Source: JACZUI01 sp965216725
Lineage (GTDB): Bacteria; Actinomycetota; Acidimicrobiia; Spongiisociales; ZC4RG35
Length of the DNA stretch: 64,000 bases
NCBI GenBank assembly: GCA_965216725.1
Contig: CBDCGI010000022.1
Location: forward strand, 124,001-188,000
Reading direction: 5' to 3'
The first letter of the stretch is position 1, and every line of letters begins with the position of its first letter. Below the pieces are notes generated by a model. The model saw only the letters and a list, made by a program, of their open reading frames with translations. It was not told the DNA's origin and did no database searches. Made by a program: the position numbers and the translations under genes. This document shows, in pieces, positions 43,753-52,466 of this stretch.

Positions 43753-44934
43753 TCATAAGCCTGATTCGACGATGTAGAGCCCATCTCCATGCCGATCGCC
43801 GACGTACACCAGCCCATCCGAATCGGCATAGACGTCATTGAATTGGATGGAATCTCGGCCCGGTGGGTTAGGCGGCACGAGGTGCGCTATCTCGACGGGC
43901 TCGGAAGGTTCAGAGATGTCGTAGGCGCGTAGCCCTCCGCCGAAGTAGGTGAGGTAGATCAGATTGGGATCTGCCAAGGCTCCGGGCCTCATCTCATGGA
44001 GGTTGTGAGGCCCCCATCTGATGCCCTGTTCATGGAGTGGTCCGGGTGGTACCGGGAATCGGGTGATGACCGTGGGAGCGGTCTCGTCGGAGATGTCGAC
44101 GACCCAGACATGACGTTGGGTTCCTATCCATCTCGTGAGCTGTTCGTCGGTGACGATGAGGATGTCCCGTCCTGGTGGCCGAAGCGCAGTGTGGGTGTTC
44201 CGACTCTCCGGCCCGAAGAGGAGCGACGCAACCATGGATGGCTCCGTCGGATCGCTGATATCCAATATCACCAAGCCTCCATCCCAATAGCCGGCATAGG
44301 CCCTGTCGCCATAGGGGAGAGCGTGGTGGAGTTGGAATTGCCGTCCTTCGTCGCCCGGACCGGGTTCGTCTGAAGGTTTCCAAGACGGCGTTTCCTGTCC
44401 GCCTATGTGTTGGCCGGGATACCACCACCGTCCGGCCTCCGTTGGGTCCGTCGGGTCCGACAAGTCGACAATTTGAAGGAATCGGCCTTCATATCCGTCG
44501 TCTGACGCCGACACGAGCGCATGGGCTCCCTCCCACCATGCCATTCTGTGGACTCCGACCCCGGAGACGGGATAGAAGCCGATTTCGGTCGGTTTGGCTG
44601 GGTCGGACACGTCATAGATTGCCAGGCCAGCGCTCCATGACCTGGGTGGCTCGCGCTCGAAACGGTTTCGTTCGTGGTTGACGAGAAGAAGCCCGTCGCG
44701 AACCTGCACCTTGTGTGTGTGAGTGCCGGCCGGGCGCTCAATCTGTGCAATCAGCGAGGGGTTTCTGGGATCGGTGACGTCGATGATCGAGGTCCCGAGA
44801 TTGTTGTATCCCATGTGTCCGACATAGGCCACCCCGTCTACGACGTTGATGTGCATCAGATCGCCTTTGCCGTCCAAGCTTGTATGACCGACAACGGTCA
44901 TTGGGCGGCTTGTATCTAATGCATCTTCTCTCAT
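43753..44934 (-). CDS. LVIVD repeat beta-propeller protein 1
   Basis: 393 residues with no signal peptide, so cytoplasmic. Repeated blades of the form IxDVSDPxxPxxIGxxxxP mark the LVIVD family. Unlike simple scaffolds it holds conserved His positions shared with the protein at 48254-49588: HTHKV, GVHRMAWW, QLHHALP, NTHTALRPPGRDIL and GPHNLHE. Such His placement at blade tops could hold a metal, as in selenium-binding-protein propellers, but this is inference. The 4-base overlap with the amidohydrolase stop shows coupling. The activity is unknown. Confidence 0.8.
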   Translation of the reverse strand: MREDALDTSRPMTVVGHTSLDGKGDLMHINVVDGVAYVGHMGYNNLGTSIIDVTDPRNPSLIAQIERPAGTHTHKVQVRDGLLLVNHERNRFEREPPRSWSAGLAIYDVSDPAKPTEIGFYPVSGVGVHRMAWWEGAHALVSASDDGYEGRFLQIVDLSDPTDPTEAGRWWYPGQHIGGQETPSWKPSDEPGPGDEGRQFQLHHALPYGDRAYAGYWDGGLVILDISDPTEPSMVASLLFGPESRNTHTALRPPGRDILIVTDEQLTRWIGTQRHVWVVDISDETAPTVITRFPVPPGPLHEQGIRWGPHNLHEMRPGALADPNLIYLTYFGGGLRAYDISEPSEPVEIAHLVPPNPPGRDSIQFNDVYADSDGLVYVGDRHGDGLYIVESGL

Positions 44935-45935
44935 CGACGGATTCCGTGGATGATCCGTTCGACGTTTCCGGTGAGGATCTGCTGTTTGTCATGATCGGTG
45001 AGGCCTGCAACTGACTCGACAAAACGCACCGGTGACCGTTCCGCCATTGGATACGGATAGTCGGTCCCGACGACGACCTGACCCGGGCCTACCAAGTCGA
45101 TGAGGAACGACAGCGCCTCTGGGACATGCACCAAACTGTCGAAGTACAGGCCCTTCACGTATTCCAGCGGTGAGCGCGAAATGTTGACGGCCGTCGCATC
45201 GGCGTTCATTTGGTAACCCTTCTCCCACCTTCCGATCTGATAGGGCATGTATCCACCGCCGTGGACCATGCAGAGGACGAGATCCGGATATCTCTCGAGA
45301 ACACCGCCAAACAGCAGATGAGCGATGGCGATTGTCGATTCGGCCGGTCTTCCAAAGATGTTCGACAAGAAGAAACGACTCAGGTCATAGCCGGCGAGCG
45401 GATCGTAGGGATGGAGCAGGATCATGCAGCGAGTGTCGTTGGCGACCTCCCAGAAGGAATCGAGACCGGCGTCGGCGAGATGGACGCCATTGACGGTCGA
45501 CGCCACCTCCACTCCGACCATCCCGAGCTCTGACACGAGGTAGCCCAGCTCCTCTGCTGCGCTTTTCGGTGCTTGAAGCGGAACGGTGCCCAGGCCCAGG
45601 AGGCGGCCGTCTTGGGAGGCGACCTCGTCGGCAAGGATCTGGTTGAACTTGCGAGCGTATTCGGCTCCGGGAACCGGATCGAGGGAGTAGGCACTGAAGT
45701 CAGTGCGATGTGACACGAGTTGGACGTCGACTCCGCCCTCATCCATCGCGGCAACCCTGGCATCTAGGTCGAACAGGGCGCTGGGAAATGGGCCAATCAC
45801 CTTCTGGCCGGCCAGCCGTAGCATGTCGTCTCCTGCATCGTTCAGGAAGTGCTCTATCCCGAATGCCTGACCGTCGGATTTCAACAACGCCATCAGCTCG
45901 GCTGGCACGATGTGGGCGTGGACGTCGTAGATCAT
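44931..45935 (-). CDS. Amidohydrolase 2 family (ACMSD-like) enzyme
   Basis: 334 residues. TIM-barrel metal motifs: N-terminal DVHAHIVP, central LLHPYDP, HGGGYMPYQIGRW and C-terminal GTDYPYPM. This is the pattern of amidohydrolase_2 decarboxylases and hydrolases such as ACMSD, resorcylate decarboxylase and ring-lactone hydrolases. The start at ATG 45935 overlaps the molybdenum-hydroxylase stop by 4 bases; the longer open frame is inside that gene. Coupling suggests consecutive steps: hydroxylation, then decarboxylation or ring cleavage. Confidence 0.88.
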   Translation of the reverse strand: MIYDVHAHIVPAELMALLKSDGQAFGIEHFLNDAGDDMLRLAGQKVIGPFPSALFDLDARVAAMDEGGVDVQLVSHRTDFSAYSLDPVPGAEYARKFNQILADEVASQDGRLLGLGTVPLQAPKSAAEELGYLVSELGMVGVEVASTVNGVHLADAGLDSFWEVANDTRCMILLHPYDPLAGYDLSRFFLSNIFGRPAESTIAIAHLLFGGVLERYPDLVLCMVHGGGYMPYQIGRWEKGYQMNADATAVNISRSPLEYVKGLYFDSLVHVPEALSFLIDLVGPGQVVVGTDYPYPMAERSPVRFVESVAGLTDHDKQQILTGNVERIIHGIRR

Positions 45936-48208
45936 TCGATTGTGTCTCCAGTGGCGTCTGCGGACTGGATAGCTGCCCAGACTCTCGCAGGGGTAAGGGG
46001 AAAACTGAGTGAGTGCACACCCAAAGGCCGCAAGGCATCCAGGGTGGCGTTCAGGATCGCGGGGGGTGCACCTATGCAACCTGCCTCGCCCGCTCCTTTC
46101 GCCCCCAGCGGATTCGACGGCGCAGGATGGGTGGTGCGGCTTGTCACCAACGGCATGGGTTGAGCGGCCGACGGAATCAGATAATCCATGAAGCTCGTTG
46201 TGAGCGGTTGGCCATCGGCGTCATAGACGAAATGTTCAAGTAGCGACTGGCCGACACCCTGGAGCACCGAGCCATGAACTTGGCCTTCGACCACCATTGG
46301 GTTGACCACTTTCCCACAGTCGTCGACGGCGACCAGTCTCTGCAGCCCAACCAGCCCAGTGTCGAGGTCTACTTCGACAACAGCCACGTATGCCCCATAG
46401 GGAAAGGTTTGAGCCTGCGGGTTGAACATCTCCTCGGCCGCCAGCTCCCTACCTTGTGACGCGGCCTCTTGTGCCAAATCGGGGAGTCCAAGCTCGGAGC
46501 CGGGCGACCCCACCACCTTGACTTTGCCGTCCACCAATTCCAGATCTTCGATGGCAGCTTCAAGCATCTCGGCTGCCAGTTCAAGGACCTGACCGCGGAC
46601 CACCTCGGCCGACTTGAACACGGCGGATCCGCCCAGCTGAAGTGACCTACTCGCAAAGCTGCCCACGCTTTCAGGGACTTCCTTGGTGTCGCCGGCGTGG
46701 AATACCACCTGATCAACTGGGACGCCGAAGAACGATGCAGCGATCTGTGACCAAACCGTCCGGTGCGCCTGGCCTGCGGCCGTCGATCCTGTGCGAACGA
46801 CGAGCGATCCGTCTTCGGCGATTGAGACTTTCCCCCACTCACCCGACCCAAGGGCGCCTCCGGCGCGCTCGATAAACGTGGCGATTCCAATGCCAATTGG
46901 GTTGCCGCCGGATGTCCGTCGCTCATTCTGAATGGCGCGCCACTCCTCAACCTGCGCAGTAGCAAGGGCAAGGTTCATCGCAGCCTCGTAATCGCCCGAG
47001 TCGTAGAGGGCACCGGTATGTGAGGAGAAGGGCAACTGGTCCTTGCGGATCATGTTCTTTCTCCGGACTTCCTCGGGTCTCATTCCGATCTTCGCCGCGA
47101 ATTCATCGACAGCTCTTTCGATCGTTATTGCCGCTTCGGGGCGTCCTGCTCCGCGATAGGGGCCGGTTGGCGCCGCATTGGTGACGGCAACCGCCGCCCG
47201 TACGCTCAGGTGCTCGATGTCGTAGAGGCCCTGGGACACGTACTGGGAGAAATACGGAATTCGCGAGCCGGTGCTGGGATATGCACCGATGTCGCCGAGC
47301 ATCTCAGACCTCAGGTAACGGATGCGCCCGTCGTAGTCGCCGCCGATCCAGGCCCTGACTTGTTGTGACCTGCCGTGGGTGCCCGAGCGAAGTTGCTCTC
47401 GTCGGCCTTGGATCCAGGCCACCGGACGGCCCAGTCTCGAAGCGATCGCCGCTACCACCGTGTACTCGGGGTAGAACTGGCCCTTGGTTCCGAAGGCTCC
47501 GCCTACGTTCGGGACGCGGGCCCGAATCTTCTCTGGTGGGATCCCGGCGTAGGGAGCCAGCTGATGAGGCAGGCGGCCCGGAGACTGATGTCCGCACCAC
47601 ACCTCCAATCCGTCTCCAATCGGGCGAACGAGGATGGCGAGCGGTTCGATCGTGGCGGGCGACAGGCGGGGGATGTCCAACTCGATGAACACCTCCACCT
47701 CCGCATCTGGGCGTGGCCCGTCCGTGCTGACGGTGGCGTCGTGGACCAGATTGGTGCCGGCATTCGGAAAGAGGAGGACCTGGTCGTCGGCGGCCTTGTC
47801 GAATCCGACGACGGCAGGAAGTGGCTCAATATCCACCCAGACCGACTCGGCAGCATCCACGGCTTGGACCGGTGTCTCCGCGACCACCACGGCTATTGGG
47901 TCGCCAACGTGCCGTATGCGGCCCCGTGCGAGGGGCGGCTGGCCCATTCCTTCGGCCGGCGGTGCCCCGCGTCCGGGTGACGAAGGCAGGTCCGGCAATT
48001 GGAGTTCGCTCGCGTCGAAGACCGCCACCACCCCGGGCATGGCCAGGGCGGCGTCCAGTTCTGGCGGATCGAACGTTCCGTGAGCAAGCGGACTTCTGAC
48101 GAAGGCGCAATGAAGCGTCTCGTCTCCGACTAGGTCGGCAACAAAGGTCCCTTGGCCGGAGACCAGGGCTTCGTCTTCGAGCCTCGTGACCGAGTCGCCG
48201 ATCGTCAT
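45932..48208 (-). CDS. Xanthine dehydrogenase-family molybdopterin-binding subunit
   Basis: 758 residues, full length for a large subunit. The N-terminal domain begins DSVTRLEDEALVSGQGTFVADL; molybdopterin and substrate contacts include GGAFGTKGQFYPEY, TGPYRGAGRPEA and the catalytic Glu (about 708) in GAKGAGEAG. The CO-dehydrogenase Cys loop is absent, so it is a carbon-hydroxylating type acting on aldehydes or aromatic or N-heterocyclic rings. No iron-sulfur or FAD subunit gene is next to it or elsewhere in the window, which is unusual. It would sit in the cytoplasm. Confidence 0.88.
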   Translation of the reverse strand: MTIGDSVTRLEDEALVSGQGTFVADLVGDETLHCAFVRSPLAHGTFDPPELDAALAMPGVVAVFDASELQLPDLPSSPGRGAPPAEGMGQPPLARGRIRHVGDPIAVVVAETPVQAVDAAESVWVDIEPLPAVVGFDKAADDQVLLFPNAGTNLVHDATVSTDGPRPDAEVEVFIELDIPRLSPATIEPLAILVRPIGDGLEVWCGHQSPGRLPHQLAPYAGIPPEKIRARVPNVGGAFGTKGQFYPEYTVVAAIASRLGRPVAWIQGRREQLRSGTHGRSQQVRAWIGGDYDGRIRYLRSEMLGDIGAYPSTGSRIPYFSQYVSQGLYDIEHLSVRAAVAVTNAAPTGPYRGAGRPEAAITIERAVDEFAAKIGMRPEEVRRKNMIRKDQLPFSSHTGALYDSGDYEAAMNLALATAQVEEWRAIQNERRTSGGNPIGIGIATFIERAGGALGSGEWGKVSIAEDGSLVVRTGSTAAGQAHRTVWSQIAASFFGVPVDQVVFHAGDTKEVPESVGSFASRSLQLGGSAVFKSAEVVRGQVLELAAEMLEAAIEDLELVDGKVKVVGSPGSELGLPDLAQEAASQGRELAAEEMFNPQAQTFPYGAYVAVVEVDLDTGLVGLQRLVAVDDCGKVVNPMVVEGQVHGSVLQGVGQSLLEHFVYDADGQPLTTSFMDYLIPSAAQPMPLVTSRTTHPAPSNPLGAKGAGEAGCIGAPPAILNATLDALRPLGVHSLSFPLTPARVWAAIQSADATGDTIE

Positions 48209-48253
48209 GTGCGGCTGTGCCCCGGCCTGCTCGCGTCCCTCCGTCGTTCGCAG

Positions 48254-49588
48254 CTATCCAGTGTCGGCTCCGTTCTCCTTCAGGACCCAGATGCCTTCGC
48301 TGAGACCGCTCAAATACACGAATCCCCTCGGATCGACCAGGACGTCTTGGGAGCAGACGTCGCGCACTCCGCTATGGACCACATCGAAGATCCGCATGTA
48401 GGGGCGGGGATCTACGACTTTGGCCGGTGTTGGCGGAAGAAACGAGGCCACCTCGGCTGGCGCGGCAGGATCGGAGACGTCGAACACCCGGAGTCCAGCG
48501 TTCATATAGGCGTTGTAGACCTTATCGCTGATTTGCATCGTTCCTTGATGGTTTTCGTGCAGGTTGTGCGGTCCGAATCGCTCCCCCTTCTGGTAGTAGG
48601 TCTCATATGGCTCATCGGCAGAGGGCTCAGGAACGGGAAGTGTCGAGATCTCACTCGGATTCGTTTCGTCCGAGATGTCCCAGAGGCGGATGTTTTTCGG
48701 TCCCTCGAGACCGAAATTCGCCATCGGCTCCTCACTGACGACGAGGATGTCTCTCCCCGGAAGGCGGACGCAAGAGTGGGTCTGGCCGTCGGTCAGCTCT
48801 GGGAACGTGCGCACATGACTCACTAGTTCCGGACTCTCGGGCTCAGAGACGTCGACTATGGCGAACCCACCATCTGAATACGCCACATAGGCGCGGTCGC
48901 CATGGACGGATGGGAAGTGGACGCCGAACGTCTCGTCTCGCAGTGGGGGAGGGCCGTCCCCACGTTGCACGGGGTGCCAGAAGTCGGTGATCCTCCGAGG
49001 CGACTCCGGATCTGATACATCGAGGATCGTCATGACTCTTGTTCGGTCCAGCCGCCAGTGGTATTTGACACCCGGAGCGTCGATCATGTTCGACAGGTAG
49101 GCGTACTTGCCGCCGTTCCACCAGCTGCGGTGAACGCCGTAACCTCGTGGGTTCGTCCCCTCCCAATATGAGAGCTCTTTCGGCTGGGTGGGATCGGAGA
49201 CATCAAAGAAGCGCACTCCTTTCCAGGCCTGGGATCCGTCAATTCCTGGTTTGAAGAATGCCGGTTCACAGGACGCCATGAGAATGCTGTCGGCAACCTG
49301 AATCTTGATATGCCAGGTGTGTTCGTTGGGGGTCGGGATGAATGCAGCCACTGCCGGATCTCGAGGCGACGAAACGTCCAAGACGCTGATACCCCCGGAC
49401 CACGGATGCCCTACGTACAGGTAGTGATGATTACCGACGGTCTGAAACTGAAGTTGCTGGCCGTCGAGCCTGCCATCGACGTCGCTGTGCCCGATGATGT
49501 CGACGTTGGTGGCTATCGGATCTTTGACCGGCTCGGCCGCAACGGTGCGCAAGGAGCGTTTCCACTCAGGTTCAACTGAGGACATCAT
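48254..49588 (-). CDS. LVIVD repeat beta-propeller protein 2
   Basis: 444 residues without a signal peptide. Same blades as paralogue 1 (RFFDVSDPTQPKEL, ILDVSDPESPRRI, RVFDVSDPAAPAEV) and the same His positions (HTWHIK, GVHRSWW, VHFPSVHG, QTHSCVRLPGRDIL, GPHNLHEN). The C-terminal extension carries Cys (VCSQDVLVDPRG). Ribosome site AAAGGAA precedes the ATG. It is the second gene of the locus after the binding-protein gene and 45 bases before the molybdenum hydroxylase. Activity unknown. Confidence 0.8.
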   Translation of the reverse strand: MMSSVEPEWKRSLRTVAAEPVKDPIATNVDIIGHSDVDGRLDGQQLQFQTVGNHHYLYVGHPWSGGISVLDVSSPRDPAVAAFIPTPNEHTWHIKIQVADSILMASCEPAFFKPGIDGSQAWKGVRFFDVSDPTQPKELSYWEGTNPRGYGVHRSWWNGGKYAYLSNMIDAPGVKYHWRLDRTRVMTILDVSDPESPRRITDFWHPVQRGDGPPPLRDETFGVHFPSVHGDRAYVAYSDGGFAIVDVSEPESPELVSHVRTFPELTDGQTHSCVRLPGRDILVVSEEPMANFGLEGPKNIRLWDISDETNPSEISTLPVPEPSADEPYETYYQKGERFGPHNLHENHQGTMQISDKVYNAYMNAGLRVFDVSDPAAPAEVASFLPPTPAKVVDPRPYMRIFDVVHSGVRDVCSQDVLVDPRGFVYLSGLSEGIWVLKENGADTG

Positions 49589-49697
49589 TTCCTTTCTATG
49601 GCCGCGCGAATCCGTCCGAATGAACGCGACTCGCGAGTCGAGACCAGTTCAGGTGACCTAAGACGCCGGCAAGGATGGGGCTGGTCGGAAGCCACAC

Positions 49698-49722
49698 CCC
49701 CAAGGAGGGCTTTTCCTTGGGG
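49698..49722. terminator. Hairpin after the binding-protein gene
   Basis: CCCCAAGG (49698-49705) pairs with CCTTGGGG (49715-49722) across a 9-base loop, in the 155-base gap between the binding-protein stop and the next gene of the operon. It may attenuate, giving more binding protein than downstream products, a usual feature of ABC operons. Confidence 0.5.
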
Positions 49723-49743
49723 ATGCGACTTCATGTCTTCAAG

Positions 49744-51503
49744 TCAGCAAGCTTCGATGTACTCGACGAAGCTGAACTCGGCACTCATGTTGGCCCCTGG
49801 GTAGCTGTACCCGCATACGACGTCAGAGTCGACGACCGTTTCCGAGAAGGTCCGCAGCAATGGGATATGTGGTGCCTCCTCGAAAATGACGTCACCGAAA
49901 TCACGCCAGAGGACTGATTGTGCGGCCGGGTCGAGTTCCCGAAGCACTGCCTCGTACATGGTGTCCCAATCCACCATGCAAACGGCTCGTTGTGAGTCCT
50001 GATTGCAATAGCCGGCTGGTTCGAATCCCGTTACGTTCTCCGACGCCGTGTCGTCGAACTCGACCATTCTGTCGAATTCCCGTGCCTCACGAGAGGCTGA
50101 GAATTGCCCGCCGTCCATTGACACCAGGTCCACTTCGAAGCCGGCATCTTGCAGCATCACGGCCACGGCCTCGCTGAGGTCGTCCTTTGCGAACACCTCG
50201 ATGCTCACCGGCTCGCCAATTGCGTCCAAGATCGCTCGGGCCCCATCAGGGTCATACCCGATGTGCTCGTCGTAGCTCTCTTCCCACTCTGGGTTCCATG
50301 AGTCGGTCTGCTCTGGGAGCCAGTACCACATGAAGGCCGTCTCAGCTTCGCCTCCGAAGAAGGCGTCATTGAGAGCCTGCCGATCGATTGCTTTGTTGGC
50401 TGCAAGCCTGATGTCCTTGTTACACCACGGGCTGTCCGGGTAGAGACGGTCCCCGCTGGTGAAGACATCGGCTGAGGCCGCACCGGGCTCGGGCGGCTCG
50501 AGGTAGTAGCAACCTTCAAGCGCCAGGCCGTAGCGTCGGCCCGGGAGTGCAGACTTGATGACCTGCATGCCCTGGCTTTCTGCCTCGTCTCCCAGCTCCT
50601 GGGGTAATGACGTCATGTGGACCTCACCCGCCAAGAGAGCGGAAAGACGAGTCGCATCCTCGAGAATGTACCGGTACTCGATCTCGTCAAAGCTTCCGTT
50701 TTGGCGCCAGTGGTCGTAGGAGACCTTCTCAAACACCACGTTCTGGCCGGGCGTTCGCTCTACGAACTGATAAGGGCCGGTGCCGGCAAGAGGTGCCTCG
50801 TCCAAGCCCGGTGAAGCGGGCGATCCGCCACCTCGCGACTCCCAGTCTGCCTGGCTCTTGATCACTGCGCCTGCCGCGCCATAACTGATGCCCTCGAAGA
50901 ATGCGAAGGACAGATCCTCGGAGACATGGAAGATGACCGTGTAGTCGTCAACTTTCTCGAATTCGTCGACGGCGTTGCGAACCGCCTCTGCCACGCCTGA
51001 CACGGCACCGGGTGGGTCGATCAGGTCGGTGAGGGAGAAGATCACATCGTCAGCAGTCATCTCTCCGAACCCGTTGTGGAATTGGACACCTTGCCTGAGG
51101 TTGAACGTGAGCTCGTCGCCGGCGTCGTTCAGTTCCCAACTCTCGGCCAGCATCGGGATCCACTGTGCTGTGAGTGGGTCGACGCCGACCAGGTTCTCGT
51201 ACATCGGCTTCAGCTGGTATTCATCGTTGGGCTGGATATCCCTATTCGGGTTATTCGATTCACCTTGTTCCGGTGGGGGAACGGCAAAGACCAACCGTGA
51301 CGCTTCTGCACCGTCGCCATCGCCATCACCATCTCCGTCGTCAGGAGCCTCGGTGGTGGGGAGCCTCCGGGAGTGGTACCACCCCCATCAGCAGTTGTGG
51401 TGGTGTCGTCGCCATCGTCGCTGGTGCAGGCCGCGGCGACCATCGCCAGACAGACCAATAGCGCGAACCAGCTTCTCAACCTCCAAGGTTTGCCCGATCG
51501 CAA
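49744..51503 (-). CDS. ABC transporter substrate-binding lipoprotein, family 5 (frameshifted)
   Basis: About 586 residues after correcting one frameshift. TTG start at 51503 behind a strong AGGAGGAGG site. The signal peptide ends in lipobox MVAAAC, followed by an Asp/Thr/Gly linker, then an SBP_bac_5 domain (YENLVGVDPLTAQWIPMLAESW; LTFNLRQGVQFHNG; DIRLAANKAIDRQALNDAFF). The signal part and the domain are in different frames. One C missing from the run at 51358-51361 (G on the plus strand), inside the linker, explains it. It would bind the imported solute outside the membrane. Low conservation of such sites hides the ligand. Confidence 0.85.
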
Positions 51504-51538
51504 GATGTACCTCCTCCTTGATCTACGCAAAATTATCA

Positions 51539-51546
51539 TTGATCAA
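51539..51546. promoter_or_regulatory. TTGATCAA palindrome in divergent promoter region
   Basis: TTGATCAA lies between the binding-protein gene (start 51503, minus) and the dehydrogenase gene (plus). It repeats the core of the 37781-37792 palindrome, so the GntR/FCD protein may control both transcripts. Confidence 0.45.
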
Positions 51547-51602
51547 CTATCGTGGCAACCGAAACCGGCGGGTATCTGAGGAGCGCGAAAAAGCATGCAA
51601 TC

Positions 51603-52409
51603 ATGGGCGATCCATTGATGACGGCCAAGGGCGAGATACACAAGAGATTTGTCGGCCAGACGGTTCTGGTCACCGGTGCCGGAACCGGTTTCGGGAGTGC
51701 AATCGCCCGTCGCGCCGGCCTGGAAGGGGCGCGAGTCGGTGTCCACTACAACAGCTCGAAGGCCGGAGCTGAGGAGACGGCCGCACAGATTCGCTCTGCT
51801 GGTTCGGAAGCGGCGGTTTTCCAAGCCGACATCAGCTCCTGGGACGCAGTCAAGGCCATGGCACAGGCCGTGTTTGAGGAATTCGGTGGCCTCGATGTCC
51901 TGGTCAACAACGTGGGAGACATAGCCACCGAGCAGATGTCTTGGCGTGATGTGACTCAGGAGCTCGTCGACCGAGTGATTGACGTCGACATCAAAGGGAC
52001 TCTCTACATGATCCACGAGTTCGGTTCGAGAATGCTCGAACAGGAAGGCGGCGGCTCCATTATCAATATTGGGTCGACGGTTGTTGTCAGAGGCAGCCCC
52101 CGTGCCCCCCAGTATGCGGCGGGCAAATACGGCGTGCTCGCCCTCACCAAGTCGTATGCCAGAGCTTTGGCACCAAAGGTCCGCGTGAATGCGTTTGCGC
52201 CCGGGTTCATGGAGACGGAATCGACCCTGGCTCGGGAAGACTGGAAGGGTGGTCGCCGTGAGGCTCTCATTACCGCCACACCCGCGGGACGTATTCCGCC
52301 ACCTGAAGATCTGGCGGGGGCAGCGCTGTTCCTAGCTACGGATGATGCCGAGCACATGGTGGGCACCTTTTCGGTTGCCGACGGCGGCTACAGCACAATC
52401 GGCGCCTGA
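51603..52409 (+). CDS. Short-chain dehydrogenase/reductase
   Basis: 268 residues from ATG 51603. Classical SDR: VLVTGAGTGFGSAIARR (dinucleotide loop), LDVLVNNVGD, catalytic Ser in NIGSTVV and YAAGK (Tyr-x3-Lys), then the tail MVGTFSVADGGYSTIG. It oxidises or reduces a hydroxyl/keto group with NAD(P). GTG 51552 and ATG 51618 are also possible starts; no ribosome site decides. It diverges from the binding-protein gene and probably belongs to the catabolic locus. Confidence 0.88.
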   Translation: MGDPLMTAKGEIHKRFVGQTVLVTGAGTGFGSAIARRAGLEGARVGVHYNSSKAGAEETAAQIRSAGSEAAVFQADISSWDAVKAMAQAVFEEFGGLDVLVNNVGDIATEQMSWRDVTQELVDRVIDVDIKGTLYMIHEFGSRMLEQEGGGSIINIGSTVVVRGSPRAPQYAAGKYGVLALTKSYARALAPKVRVNAFAPGFMETESTLAREDWKGGRREALITATPAGRIPPPEDLAGAALFLATDDAEHMVGTFSVADGGYSTIGA

Positions 52410-52454
52410 GCATCACGGCCTAAGCATCGATCGGCACCGGGGGCGTGCGATCGT

Positions 52455-52460
52455 TAAGTT
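52455..52460 (+). promoter_or_regulatory. -10-like TAAGTT, leaderless start at 52467
   Basis: TAAGTT ends 6 bases before GTG 52467; no ribosome site. Confidence 0.4.
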
Positions 52461-52466
52461 GCGCCC

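Noticed and set aside
51290..51350. Short GATGGC/GATGGT repeats
   Set aside because: They encode the Asp-Gly linker of the binding lipoprotein; coding low complexity, not a separate element.
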